DNA from: Micromonospora chersina | GTDB taxonomy: Bacteria; Actinomycetota; Actinomycetes; Mycobacteriales; Micromonosporaceae | NCBI RefSeq assembly: GCF_900091475.1 | Contig: NZ_FMIB01000002.1 | Coordinates: forward strand, 4,960,001 to 5,024,000 | Reading direction: 5' to 3' | DNA: 64,000 nt | Part shown: positions 16,440-25,324 of the stretch, one piece after another | Position numbering within the stretch: position 1 is the stretch's first letter | Layout of the letters: each line of letters starts with the position of its first letter | Program-made: the position numbers and the translations under genes | Notes under the pieces: generated by a model | Seen by the model: only the letters and a program-made list of their open reading frames with translations | Databases searched by the model: none | What the model was told of the DNA's origin: nothing

Positions 16440-17468
16440 GTGGTGGATCTGGACGCGGCGATCGGGTTCGTCGTGGCGCACGGCGACGCGGTGGACCGCG
16501 CCCGCCTCTCCCGGCTGCGCACCGGCACCCCGGTGCCGCCCGAGCTGCTCGACGCGGCCGAGTCCGGGCAGGCGCCCGGCGGCGGCTGGCCCGCCGTGCT
16601 CGACGGCGAGGTCGCCTCGGTCGACGCGACCTGCTACCGCCTGGCCGAGCTGGACGACCTCGGTGCGCTGGGCCGCCCAGCCGCCCGGCACGCCCTGGAC
16701 TGGTTGGCCGCCCGGCAGCTCGCCGACGGCGGGTGGGACGAGGACCCGTCGCTGGCCGGGTTCGCCCCCGAGTGGGCCACCCCGGGCGACCCGGAGGCGC
16801 GGCTGTTCCTGACCGCCAACGCCGGGTTCTGGCTCACCGTGGCCGGGCTGGACGCCCGCGCCGCCGGCCCGCTCGACCACCGGGTCGGCGGGGCGTACGC
16901 GGGCGTGGTGCAGGCGGCCGCCCAGGCGCTCGCCGCCCAGCTCGCGCCCGACGGGAGCTGGCCGTCCTTCCTGCCGGCCGGCTGGCTCGCCGCGGCCGTG
17001 CTGCACCGCCAGCAGATGTACTACGAGTCGGCCCGGATCCAGGCGGTGCTGGCCGACCGCATCCCGCAGATGTCCCCGGCCGACGTGGCCTGGCTCGCCG
17101 CCACGCTGCGCCGGGTCGACGTGGGCGAGGAGCAGTGGCTGCTGGTCTCGGCCCGCCGGCGGCTGGCCGAGACCCAGCGCAGCGACGGCGGCTGGGACAG
17201 CGACGACGGCCACCAGTTCGACGTGCACACCACGCTGCGGGCGATCCGCGCCTGCCGCCCGACGGCGCCCGAGGCGCCGGTCTCCGGTGCGCCGTTCGTC
17301 GCGCCGCAGCCGGCCGCGCTGCCCTCCCCGCCGCTGGTGCCCGCGCCGCGCCCGGTGCCCCCGGGCGAACTGGTCCTGCCGCCCGTCGTGCCGCTGCCGA
17401 GGCCGGCCCCGCCGTCCGCTCCGCCACCGGAGTCGGCGCCGCCGGAGCCGGCCGCCCCCACCGCCTGA
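16440..17468 (+). CDS. prenyltransferase / squalene-cyclase-like alpha-barrel protein
   Basis: This ~342-residue protein has helical repeats with QW-type motifs: DGGWDEDPS, DGSWPSFLPAGW and DGGWDSDDGHQFDVHTT. These are typical of the (alpha/alpha)6 barrel in squalene-hopene cyclases and terpene-cyclase-like proteins. The chain is about half the length of a full cyclase, and no DxDD motif is seen, so it may be a single-barrel protein with another role. The last ~65 residues are a Pro-rich tail. Several in-frame GTG codons (16431, 16440, 16443) could be the start; there is no ribosome binding site, so the mRNA may be leaderless. It converges on proA. Confidence 0.7.
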   Translation: MVDLDAAIGFVVAHGDAVDRARLSRLRTGTPVPPELLDAAESGQAPGGGWPAVLDGEVASVDATCYRLAELDDLGALGRPAARHALDWLAARQLADGGWDEDPSLAGFAPEWATPGDPEARLFLTANAGFWLTVAGLDARAAGPLDHRVGGAYAGVVQAAAQALAAQLAPDGSWPSFLPAGWLAAAVLHRQQMYYESARIQAVLADRIPQMSPADVAWLAATLRRVDVGEEQWLLVSARRRLAETQRSDGGWDSDDGHQFDVHTTLRAIRACRPTAPEAPVSGAPFVAPQPAALPSPPLVPAPRPVPPGELVLPPVVPLPRPAPPSAPPPESAPPEPAAPTA

Positions 17469-17478
17469 GGCGACCGGG

Positions 17479-18720
17479 TCAGCGCCGGTGGCCGTCGCCG
17501 GTGACCACGTACTTGGTGCTGGTCAGCTCGGGCAGCCCCATGGGGCCGCGGGCGTGCAGCTTCTGGGTGGAGATGCCGATCTCGGCGCCGAAGCCGAACT
17601 CGCCGCCGTCGGTGAACCGGGTCGAGGCGTTCACCATCACGGCGGCGGCGTCCACCCGGGCCACGAACTCGCGGGCCGCCGGCTGGGAGTCGGTGACGAT
17701 CGCCTCGGTGTGCCCGGTGCCGTGCCGCCGGATGTGCGCGACGGCCGCGTCCAGCGAGTCGACCACCGCGACCGAGATGTCGGCGGAGAGGTATTCCGTG
17801 TCGAAGTCCTCCTCGGTGGCCGGCACCACCGCGTCGGAGTAGGCCGCCACCCGCGCGTCGCCGTGCACTGTCACCCCGGCGTCGGCGAAGGCGGCAAGCA
17901 CGGCCGGCAGGAAGTCGTCCGCGATGTCCGCGTGCACCAGCAACGACTCGGCCGTGTTGCAGGTCGAGAGGCGCTGGGTCTTCGAGTTCAGGGTGACCGC
18001 CACGGCCTTGGCCAGGTCGGCGGCGGCGTCCACGTAGACGTGGCAGTTGCCCACCCCGGTCTCGATCACCGGCACGGTGGACTCCTCGACGACGGTGCGG
18101 ATCAGCGACGCGCCGCCGCGCGGGATCAGCACGTCGACCAGGCCGCGGGCGCGCATCAGCTCCTTTACCGAGTCGCGGGTGCTGGAGTCGAGGAGCTGCA
18201 CCGCGTCGGCCGGCAGGCCGGCGCCGGCGACGGCGTCGCGGAGCACCGCGACCAGGGCGGCGTTGGAGTGGGCCGCCGAGGAGGAGCCGCGCAGCAGCGC
18301 CGCGTTGCCGGACTTCAGGCAGATCCCGGCCGCGTCGACTGTCACGTTGGGGCGGCCCTCGTAGATGATGCCGACCACCCCGAACGGCACCCTGACCTGG
18401 CGCAGCTCCAGCCCGTTGGGCAGGGTCGCGCCGCGGACCACCTCGCCGACGGGGTCGGGCAGCGCGGCCATCTGGCGCAGCGCGTCGGCGATGGCGGCCA
18501 CCCGGCCCTCGTCGAGGGCCAGCCGGTCCAGCACGGCCGCGCTCAGCCCGGCCTCCCGTCCGGCCGCCAGGTCCGCCGCGTTCGCGGTCAGGATCTCCGG
18601 GGTACGCGCCACCAGCGCGTCGGCCATCGCCCGCAACGCGGCGTCCTTGACCGTGCGGGTGGTGACCGCGAGGGCCTCCGCCGCGCTCCGGGCCCGGCGG
18701 GCCTGCTCGACGACGCTCAT
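17479..18720 (-). CDS. proA: gamma-glutamyl phosphate reductase
   Basis: This 413-residue enzyme is a standard ProA. It reduces gamma-glutamyl phosphate with NADPH to glutamate semialdehyde, the second step of proline synthesis. Visible motifs are [21 protein letters not shown], and the catalytic cysteine in [13 protein letters not shown]. The ATG at 18720 has GAGGAG at good spacing. It lies 11 nt downstream of proB on the same strand, so the two form a proBA operon that channels an unstable intermediate. The 3' end is 10 nt from the convergent prenyltransferase-like gene. Confidence 0.95.
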   Translation of the reverse strand: MSVVEQARRARSAAEALAVTTRTVKDAALRAMADALVARTPEILTANAADLAAGREAGLSAAVLDRLALDEGRVAAIADALRQMAALPDPVGEVVRGATLPNGLELRQVRVPFGVVGIIYEGRPNVTVDAAGICLKSGNAALLRGSSSAAHSNAALVAVLRDAVAGAGLPADAVQLLDSSTRDSVKELMRARGLVDVLIPRGGASLIRTVVEESTVPVIETGVGNCHVYVDAAADLAKAVAVTLNSKTQRLSTCNTAESLLVHADIADDFLPAVLAAFADAGVTVHGDARVAAYSDAVVPATEEDFDTEYLSADISVAVVDSLDAAVAHIRRHGTGHTEAIVTDSQPAAREFVARVDAAAVMVNASTRFTDGGEFGFGAEIGISTQKLHARGPMGLPELTSTKYVVTGDGHRR

Positions 18721-18731
18721 GCCAGCACTCC

Positions 18732-19841
18732 TCACAGCAGTACGAGGTCGTCGCGGTGGACGACCTCCCGTTCGTACGCCGGGCCGAGCGCCGCGGCGAG
18801 TTCCGTGGTGGAGCGGCCGAGCAGCCCGGGCAGCTCGACCGCGTCGTAGTTGACCAGCCCGCGGGCGACCGGTGCGCCCTCGGTGTCGACCAGGTCCACC
18901 GGGTCCCCGGCGGTGAACGCGCCGTCCACCGCGGTGATCCCGGCCGGGAGCAGCGACTTGCGCCGGCCCACCACCGCCTGCACCGCGCCCGGGTCGAGGT
19001 GCAGCCGGCCGCGTGGCGCGGTGGCGTGCGCCAGCCAGAAGAGGCGGGCGGCGGGGCGCCGGCTGCTCGGGTGGAAGAAGGTGCCTACCGGCTCGCCGGC
19101 CAGCGCCGGCGCGGCCAGCGGCGCGGCCGTGAGCACCACGGGGATGCCGAAGCCGGTGGCGATCCGGGCAGCCTCGACCTTGGTGACCATGCCGCCGGTG
19201 CCCACGCCGGCCCGGCCGGCCCCGCCGATGTCGACGCCGGCCAGGTCGCCCTCGCCGTGCACCTCGGTGATCCGGGTGCTGCCGGCGCGGGCCGGGTCGC
19301 CGGTCCAGAGGGCGTCCACGTCCGACAGCAGCACCAGCAGGTCGGCGTCGACCAGGGCGGCGACAAGCGCGGCCAGCCGGTCGTTGTCGCCGAACCGGAT
19401 CTCCTCGGTGGCCACCGTGTCGTTCTCGTTGACGATCGGCACGGCCCGCAGGTCGAGCAGCTTGCGCAGGGTCCGGTACGCGTTGCGGTAGTGCGCTCGC
19501 CGGGTCACGTCGTCGACGGTGAGCAGCACCTGCCCGACGGTCAGCCGGTGCCGGGCGAAGGCCGCCGCGTACCGGCCGATGAGCAGGCCCTGCCCGACGC
19601 TGGCGGCGGCCTGCTGGGTGGCCAGGTCGCGGGGGCGCCGGGGCAGCCCGAGCGGGGCCAGGCCGGCGGCGATCGCGCCGGAGGACACCAGCACCACCTC
19701 GCGCCCGGCGGCGGCCAGCGCGCCGAGCGGGTCGACGAGCGCGTCGACGCGGGTGTCGTCCAGGCCGCCCGCCGGGGTGGTCAGCGAGGACGAGCCGATC
19801 TTGACGACGATCCGGCGGGCCGAGGTGACTGCTTCGCGCAC
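18732..19841 (-). CDS. proB: glutamate 5-kinase
   Basis: This 369-residue enzyme has an amino-acid-kinase domain ([10 protein letters not shown] near the start, [17 protein letters not shown], and [14 protein letters not shown]) followed by a C-terminal PUA domain of about 100 residues. It phosphorylates glutamate to start proline synthesis and is normally feedback-inhibited by proline through the kinase domain. The chosen start is the GTG in front of [15 protein letters not shown]. The next gene, 11 nt downstream, is proA. The alkyltransferase-like gene at 19903 is divergent, so the 61-nt gap holds both promoters. Confidence 0.94.
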   Translation of the reverse strand: MREAVTSARRIVVKIGSSSLTTPAGGLDDTRVDALVDPLGALAAAGREVVLVSSGAIAAGLAPLGLPRRPRDLATQQAAASVGQGLLIGRYAAAFARHRLTVGQVLLTVDDVTRRAHYRNAYRTLRKLLDLRAVPIVNENDTVATEEIRFGDNDRLAALVAALVDADLLVLLSDVDALWTGDPARAGSTRITEVHGEGDLAGVDIGGAGRAGVGTGGMVTKVEAARIATGFGIPVVLTAAPLAAPALAGEPVGTFFHPSSRRPAARLFWLAHATAPRGRLHLDPGAVQAVVGRRKSLLPAGITAVDGAFTAGDPVDLVDTEGAPVARGLVNYDAVELPGLLGRSTTELAAALGPAYEREVVHRDDLVLL

Positions 19842-19902
19842 CGGACCATTCTGCGCGCTGCGGTCCGCCGCACCTCGGCGCGTTCCCATATCGTGGCAGC
19901 CC

Positions 19903-20217
19903 GTGACACCTGACGAGTACGTCGAGGCGGTGCTGGACCTGGTCGAGCGGATCCCGCCCGGCCGGGTGATGTCGTACGGGGCGGTGGCCGACGCCCTCGC
20001 GGACCGGTCGGGGCGGGCCTCGGCCCGGCTGGTCGGTTCGATCATGGCCCGGCACGGGGGCGGGGTGCCCTGGCACCGGGTGGTGAACTCGGCCGGCCGG
20101 CTGCCACCGGGGCACGAGGTGGAGGCGCGGGCGCGGCTGCGTGCCGAGGGCTGCCCGCTGCGTCCCGCCGGGGTGGACATGGCGGCGGCCGCCTGGTCGC
20201 CCGACGAGGGGATGTGA
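19903..20217 (+). CDS. alkyltransferase-like DNA-binding protein (MGMT family, Cys to Trp)
   Basis: This 104-residue protein matches the DNA-binding domain of O6-alkylguanine-DNA alkyltransferases. The active-site PCHR is replaced by PWHR at residues 56-59 (Trp57), the hallmark of alkyltransferase-like proteins. These bind O6-alkylguanine, flip and bend the DNA, and hand the lesion to nucleotide-excision repair instead of repairing it. The helix-turn-helix ([24 protein letters not shown]) is intact. The start GTG lies 8 nt after a TATCGT -10-like hexamer, which suggests a leaderless mRNA. It is the counterpart of Rv3204 in the conserved neighbourhood. Confidence 0.87.
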   Translation: MTPDEYVEAVLDLVERIPPGRVMSYGAVADALADRSGRASARLVGSIMARHGGGVPWHRVVNSAGRLPPGHEVEARARLRAEGCPLRPAGVDMAAAAWSPDEGM

Positions 20218-20249
20218 CCGCCGACATAACGTGAGTAGCATTCGGCTCC

Positions 20250-21632
20250 ATGACAGGAACGGGCGGGAGCCTGCCTCGCCGGGTGCACGCCGGATACGCG
20301 CTGGGCTCGCTGGTCACCGGCGCGTTCGGGACGGTGCCGGGGCTGCTCCTGCTGCCGTACCTCACCGACACGCTGGGCGTCGCGGCCGGGGTGGCCGCCC
20401 TGCTCGTGCTCCTGCCGAAGGCGTGGGACGTGCTGGTGAACCCGGTCGCCGGGCGGATCTCCGACCGGACCCGGTCCCGGTGGGGCGCGCGCCGGCCGTA
20501 CCTGCTCGGTGGCGGGCTGGCGCTGGCCGTGCTCTTCGCCGCGATCTTCGCGGCGCCGTTCGGCGCCGGACCGGCCGCCGGGACGTACGTGGCCCTGGCG
20601 TTCCTGGCCACCGCGACGGCGTTCGCCTTCTTCCAGGTGCCCTACGTGGCGATGCCCGCCGAGCTGACCGACGACCCGGCGGAGCGTACCCGGCTGATGA
20701 GCTGGCGGATCGCGGTGCTGGCGCTGGCCATCCTGGTCTCCGGGGCGGTGGCCCCGGCCGTGGTGACCGCCGGCGGCGACGGCGTGCCCGGGCACCGCTG
20801 GATGGGCCTGTTCGTGGCGGCGCTCATCGTGGCCGGCACGGTCGGCGCGTTCCTCGGCACCCGGTCCGCGCCGGCCGGCACGGTGGGGGAGAGCGAGCCG
20901 AGCCTGCGCGCCCAACTCGCCGTCGCCGGCCGGAACCGGCCGTTCCGGGCGCTGCTGGTCTGCTTCGTGATCCAGTCCGCCGGTGTCGCCACCGTGCTGG
21001 CCGGCGTGAAGTACTTCGCCGACCAGGTGCTCCGCGCCCCGGACAGCGGGCCGACGCTGCTCTTCGCCTGCTTCGTCGGCCCGGCGCTGCTGGTCATGCC
21101 GCTGTGGACCCGGGCCGGCGCCCGGCTCGGCAAGCGCGCCGCGCTGGTCGCCGCGTCGCTGCTCTTCGCGGCCGGCGCGCTCGCCCTTGTCGCGTCCCCG
21201 GCGCTGCCGGCCGCCGGGGTGTACGCGGTGGTCGCGCTGATCGGCGTCGGCTACGCCGGCCAGCAGGTCTTCGCGCTGGCCATGCTGCCGGACTGCATCG
21301 CCTACGACACCGCGCGCACCGGCCGCCGGCAGGCCGGCGTGTTCACCGGGCTGTGGACCGCCGGGGAGACCTTCGGCCTGGCCCTCGGCCCCGGCATCTA
21401 CGGCCTGGTCCTCCAGCTCTCCGGCTACGTCAGCTCGTCCACCGGCGTCGCGGCGGACCAGTCGGCGACCGCCCGGCTCGGCGTGCTGCTCGGCTTCACC
21501 GTCCTGCCGGCGCTGCTCGTCGCCGCCCCGGTGGCGCTGCTGCGCGGCTACACCCTGACCCCGGCCGACCTGGCCGCCGTCGCCCCCGGTTCCGACGACC
21601 AGGGATTCGTGGTCGCGGATGAGAGCCGCTGA
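20250..21632 (+). CDS. MFS transporter, glycoside-pentoside-hexuronide:cation symporter type
   Basis: This 460-residue carrier has about 12 hydrophobic helices. The segment [30 protein letters not shown] is split by the typical MFS_2 (MelB-like) loop: D in helix 2 and R-x-x-R-x-G-x-R-R-P after it. A second MFS_2 mark is the central [23 protein letters not shown] loop. Such carriers import sugars with Na+ or H+, though actinobacterial members are diverse and some export. It lies 27 nt upstream of a PLP enzyme gene on the same strand, so a shared transcript is likely; the substrate is unknown. Confidence 0.82.
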   Translation: MTGTGGSLPRRVHAGYALGSLVTGAFGTVPGLLLLPYLTDTLGVAAGVAALLVLLPKAWDVLVNPVAGRISDRTRSRWGARRPYLLGGGLALAVLFAAIFAAPFGAGPAAGTYVALAFLATATAFAFFQVPYVAMPAELTDDPAERTRLMSWRIAVLALAILVSGAVAPAVVTAGGDGVPGHRWMGLFVAALIVAGTVGAFLGTRSAPAGTVGESEPSLRAQLAVAGRNRPFRALLVCFVIQSAGVATVLAGVKYFADQVLRAPDSGPTLLFACFVGPALLVMPLWTRAGARLGKRAALVAASLLFAAGALALVASPALPAAGVYAVVALIGVGYAGQQVFALAMLPDCIAYDTARTGRRQAGVFTGLWTAGETFGLALGPGIYGLVLQLSGYVSSSTGVAADQSATARLGVLLGFTVLPALLVAAPVALLRGYTLTPADLAAVAPGSDDQGFVVADESR

Positions 21633-21659
21633 CCGTCACAGAGAGGGCACCACACGTCC

Positions 21660-23132
21660 ATGATCGACGAAACGACGGGCGCGCTGCCTGTCGAGGGGAT
21701 GCCTGCCGCGCGGGTGCTCGACGAGATCCGGGCCCTGCGGGCGGCCGACCGTCCGACCCACGGCGGGCGGCTGTTCGCCTACGTCTACGACCCCGGGGTG
21801 GCCGGGCTGGACGAGCTGGCGCAGGCCGCGTACGCCGAGAGCGCGCACGTCAACGGCCTCGACCCCACCGCCTTCCCGTCGCTGCTGGCCATGGAGAACG
21901 CGCTGGTCGGGGCGGCCGCCCGGCTGCTCGGCGGCGGACCCGGCACGTCCGCGCCGGACGTGGTCGGCAGCGTCACCAGCGGCGGCACCGAGTCGCTGAT
22001 CCTGGCCGTCAAGGCGGCCCGGGACGCCCGGCCCGACCTCACCGAGCCGCGGATCGTGGTGCCGGTCAGCGGGCACGCCGCCTTCGCCAAGGCGGCCCAC
22101 TACCTGCGGGTGGCCCTCGACCCGGTGCCGGTGGACCCGGTGACCCTGCGTCCGGCTCCCGCCGACGTGGCCGCCGCGATCCGCCCCGAGACCGTGCTGG
22201 TGGTCGCCTCCGCCCCGTCGTACGCGCACGGCGTGATCGACCCGGTGGCGGAGATCGCGGCCGGGGCGGCGGCGGCCGGGGTGCGCTGCCACGTGGACGC
22301 CTGCTTCGGCGGCTGGACGCTGCCCTGGCTGCGCCGGCTCGGCGCGCCGGTGCCCCCGTTCGACTTCGCCGTGCCCGGGGTCACCTCGATCTCGGTCGAC
22401 CTGCACAAGTACGCGTACGCGCCGAAGGGCGTGTCGGTGCTGCTGCACCGGGATCCGGGGCTGCGCGCGCCGCAGTTCTTCGCGTACGCGGACTGGCCCG
22501 GCTACACGATGGTCAACCCGGTGATCGCGTCGACCCGGTCGGGCGGGCCGATCGCGGCCGCGTACGCCACCCTGCGGCACCTCGGCGAGGACGGCTACCT
22601 GCGGCTGGCCGCGGTGACCCGTGACGCGGTCGCCGGGCTGGCCGACGCGGTCCGCGCGGTCGACGGGCTGCGGCTGCTGGCCGAGCCGGAGTCGACGGTG
22701 GTCTGCTTCACCGCCGACGACCCGGGGCTGGACCTGTTCGTGCTGGTGGACGAGCTGACCGCCCGGGGCTGGCACACCCAGCCGCAGCTCACGTACGCGG
22801 GCCTGCCGGCCAGCGTGCACCTCACGGTCACCGCGGCGGTGGCCCCGCGGGTGCCCGAGTTCGGCCCGGCGCTGGCCGAGGCGGCGGCGGCCGCCCGGGC
22901 GGCCGGGCCGGTCGTGCTGCCGCCGGAACTGCTGGCGCTCGCCGGCAGCCTCACCCCGGAGGCGCTCACCCCCGACCTGATCGCCGGGCTCTCCGCCGGC
23001 CTCGGACTCGGCGCGGGACCGGCGCCGGACCGGATGGCGGCGGTGAACACGCTGCTCCAGGCGGCCCCGGTCCGGCTGCGGGAGCGGCTGCTCGTGGAGT
23101 TCGTCGGGCTGCTCCAGCGCCCGACCTGGTGA
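21660..23132 (+). CDS. PLP-dependent decarboxylase/lyase (group II, sphingosine-phosphate-lyase-like)
   Basis: This 490-residue protein is a fold-type I PLP enzyme. The PLP lysine is Lys250 in SVDLHKYAYAPKG; His139 (VPVSGHAAF) should stack on the cofactor, and Asp213 (HVDACFGGW) should hold its pyridine nitrogen. DxHKYxYAPKG is the motif of the sphingosine-1-phosphate lyase branch of group II decarboxylases. Here the C-terminus carries an extra ~80-residue Ala/Pro-rich segment. The natural substrate could be a phosphorylated amino alcohol or an amino acid. The upstream MFS carrier may bring it in. A terminator hairpin follows. Confidence 0.82.
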   Translation: MIDETTGALPVEGMPAARVLDEIRALRAADRPTHGGRLFAYVYDPGVAGLDELAQAAYAESAHVNGLDPTAFPSLLAMENALVGAAARLLGGGPGTSAPDVVGSVTSGGTESLILAVKAARDARPDLTEPRIVVPVSGHAAFAKAAHYLRVALDPVPVDPVTLRPAPADVAAAIRPETVLVVASAPSYAHGVIDPVAEIAAGAAAAGVRCHVDACFGGWTLPWLRRLGAPVPPFDFAVPGVTSISVDLHKYAYAPKGVSVLLHRDPGLRAPQFFAYADWPGYTMVNPVIASTRSGGPIAAAYATLRHLGEDGYLRLAAVTRDAVAGLADAVRAVDGLRLLAEPESTVVCFTADDPGLDLFVLVDELTARGWHTQPQLTYAGLPASVHLTVTAAVAPRVPEFGPALAEAAAAARAAGPVVLPPELLALAGSLTPEALTPDLIAGLSAGLGLGAGPAPDRMAAVNTLLQAAPVRLRERLLVEFVGLLQRPTW

Positions 23133-23138
23133 GCACGG

Positions 23139-23172
23139 CGAGGGCCCGGAACCCCGCGGTCCCGGGCCCTCG
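23139..23172. terminator. bidirectional stem-loop terminator
   Basis: Perfect 11-bp arms (23139-23149 and 23162-23172, cgagggcccgg/ccgggccctcg) with a 12-nt loop sit between two convergent genes and can serve both. Confidence 0.8.
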
Positions 23173-23180
23173 CGGACAGG

Positions 23181-24122
23181 TCAGCTCGCGTCGGCCGTCA
23201 CGGTGAACGAGGCGGTGTTGTCCGCCGGGTCGACGTCCTGCACGTCCTCGCAGTAGCAGAAGCTCGACATCGCCGTGTACGACCCGGTGCCCAGCACGCC
23301 GCCCGGAGTGCCGGCCGGAGCGCTCAGGATGACGTCGAAGGTGCGCTCCTCGCCGGGCATGAACCGCTCGCCCGGCACGCTGAAGCCGAGGTCCCAGCTC
23401 GGCATGTCCTGGGGTTCGATGTGGTTGACGACCACCCCGGCGGGCAGGGTCGCCGAGACGTTGACGCCGTACGACGGGGCGTCGTTGCCGTAGCGCACGG
23501 TCAGCGGCATCCGCCCCTCCAGGCTCCCGTCGGCGAGCCGGTGCAGGGTGACCGCGCCGGTGGTGGCCCGGATGTCGCTCTTCGTCGCCTGCACGTAGGG
23601 CTGCGGCTTCTTCAGGCTGCCGGTGGTGGAGCGGAAGACGGTGCTGATCGTCGCGCTGGCGGCGGGCTCGCCGGTGTCGCCGAGCACGCTGATCTGGCTG
23701 TCGGCGGCGGTCATCGCGTACTTCCGCGGGGTCGTCCAGGCGTGGAAGCCGAAGGTGTAGGTCTGGCTGGCGCCCGGCTCGATCGTCTCCCCGACGCACT
23801 CGATCCGCATCCGGTTCGCGGAGAGCCCCTGGTAGAGGCAGGGGCCGCCGGGGGTGACGCTGTCGAACGAGGCGCCGACCGGCTCGACGAAGTCGAGCGA
23901 CGGGTAGTCGGCGGTGGTGCCGTTGTTGGTGACGGTCACGGCGAAGGTGCCGGCGTACCCCTTGGTGGTGGGGTTGAGCACCAGCCGCTCGGCGGTGATC
24001 GACCAGGGGCCGTCGGCCTCGGCGGGCGCGGCGGCGGCGGGCGCTCCGGCGGCGAGCAGCGCCAGCGCGGAACCCAGCAGGCCGGCGGCGACCCGCCGGC
24101 CGGTGGACGTGGTGATGGACAT
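23181..24122 (-). CDS. secreted protein of unknown function, paralogue A
   Basis: This 313-residue protein starts with a clear Sec signal peptide (basic n-region, hydrophobic core, APAAAA cleavage region at about residues 25-35). The mature part looks like two immunoglobulin-like beta-sandwich domains with motifs VTVTNNGTTADYPSLDF and FMPGEERTFDVILSAP. A ribosome binding site GGGGAGGAA precedes the ATG. It has one CYCED cluster of two cysteines. The next gene upstream encodes a paralogue of exactly the same length. No anchor or catalytic motif is seen. A hairpin separates the two, but they may also be co-transcribed in part. Possible roles are adhesion or a surface-layer component. Confidence 0.75.
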   Translation of the reverse strand: MSITTSTGRRVAAGLLGSALALLAAGAPAAAAPAEADGPWSITAERLVLNPTTKGYAGTFAVTVTNNGTTADYPSLDFVEPVGASFDSVTPGGPCLYQGLSANRMRIECVGETIEPGASQTYTFGFHAWTTPRKYAMTAADSQISVLGDTGEPAASATISTVFRSTTGSLKKPQPYVQATKSDIRATTGAVTLHRLADGSLEGRMPLTVRYGNDAPSYGVNVSATLPAGVVVNHIEPQDMPSWDLGFSVPGERFMPGEERTFDVILSAPAGTPGGVLGTGSYTAMSSFCYCEDVQDVDPADNTASFTVTADAS

Positions 24123-24221
24123 GGTTGTTCCTCCCCGTTGGGCGACGAGCCCGCCGGCTCCGGCGGGCGTCGATGGGCACGATATCGACGGGCCGGCATG
24201 GCGACGGCCCGGTGGGACGAA

Positions 24222-24251
24222 ACGGACCCGGCGCGACCGCGCCGGGTCCGT
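24222..24251 (-). terminator. stem-loop between the two secreted-protein genes
   Basis: Perfect 11-bp arms acggacccggc and gccgggtccgt with an 8-nt loop lie 9 nt past the stop of the upstream (minus-strand) paralogue. Confidence 0.7.
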
Positions 24252-24260
24252 CGTCGCCGG

Positions 24261-25202
24261 TCAGCTCGCGTCGACCGCGGTCACCGCGAAGGAGGTGCTG
24301 TTGTCGGCCGGGTCCACGTCCTGCGGCGGGTCGGCCGCCCAGAAGTAGCTCCCGGCCACGGTGAACGTGCCGGTGCCCAGCTCACCGGCCGGCGTGCCGA
24401 CGGGCGCGCTGAGGAACACGTCGAAGGTCCGCTCCTCGCCCGGCATGAACCGGCCGCCGGGCACGGTGAACCAGTTCGGGAAGCTCGGCATGTCCTGCGG
24501 CTCGATGTGGTGGACGTCCACCCCGGACGGCAGGGCCGCCTCCACGTTGAGCGAGAAGGTCGGGGCGTCGTTGCCGTAGCGCACGGTGACCGGCATCCGC
24601 CCGAGCAGGCTGCCGTCCGGCTGCCGGTTGAGCGTCACCGCGCCGCCCCGGATGCTCAGGTCGGTCTCGGTGGCCTGCACGTACGGCCGCGGCTTCCGCA
24701 GGCTGCCCGTGGTGGAACGGAAGAGGGTGGTGAAGCCGGTGGCGTCCGCGGCCCGGTCGGCACCCGCCGGGACCACCTCGATCCGCCCGCCGTCGGCGAC
24801 CATCGGGTAGTCCCGGGTGGTGGTCCAGACGTGGAAGCCGAGCCGGAAGGTGGTGCTCCGCCCAGCCTCGATCTGGTCACCCATGCAGCTGATGACCAGC
24901 CGGTTCTCCACGAGCCGGTCGTAGAGACAGGCGCCGCCGGGCTCGATGGTGGCGAACGAGGCGCTGGCCGGCTCGGTGATCACCAGGTTCACCGACGTCG
25001 CTGTCGGCTTCCGGTTGGTCACCGTCGCGGCGAGCGTCCCGACGTACCCCTGGTCGGTCGGCTCCAGGACGAGCCGCTGGGCCGTGACGTCGATGCCGCC
25101 GCTGGTCGCGTCCGGTGCCGCGGCGGCCGGTGCGGCCAGGGTGAGCAGGGCGGCGGCCCCACCGAGCAGCGCGGTGGCGACCCGTGTCGTACGTGTGGTC
25201 AT
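24261..25202 (-). CDS. secreted protein of unknown function, paralogue B
   Basis: This 313-residue protein matches paralogue A along its length: signal peptide, the STTGSL(K/R)KP motif, VTVRYGNDAP, HHIEPQDMP, FMPGEERTFDV and PADN near the end. I chose the ATG at 25202 because GGGAGG lies 6 nt upstream; this gives the same length as the paralogue. The two clearly arose by duplication and have since diverged, mainly in the N-terminal domain. It lies downstream of a sigma factor / membrane protein pair on the same strand with a 122-nt gap holding two small hairpins, so the sigma factor may control it; this is inference. Confidence 0.75.
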   Translation of the reverse strand: MTTRTTRVATALLGGAAALLTLAAPAAAAPDATSGGIDVTAQRLVLEPTDQGYVGTLAATVTNRKPTATSVNLVITEPASASFATIEPGGACLYDRLVENRLVISCMGDQIEAGRSTTFRLGFHVWTTTRDYPMVADGGRIEVVPAGADRAADATGFTTLFRSTTGSLRKPRPYVQATETDLSIRGGAVTLNRQPDGSLLGRMPVTVRYGNDAPTFSLNVEAALPSGVDVHHIEPQDMPSFPNWFTVPGGRFMPGEERTFDVFLSAPVGTPAGELGTGTFTVAGSYFWAADPPQDVDPADNSTSFAVTAVDAS

Positions 25203-25324
25203 GCTGGTCCTCCCGTGAATCCCCGTTGGTGGACGGCGGCGCTTCCGCCGGTCCGATGCCTGTGACACGTCCGGTTCGGACGGTCGGTTGCGGCATGCTC
25301 TGTCGCGAAGGCGACGCGGCGGCT

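Noticed and set aside
20141..21622. A second plus-strand frame across the MFS gene
   Set aside because: Arg/Gly-rich out-of-frame reading of the transporter; the MFS_2 motifs are in the other frame.
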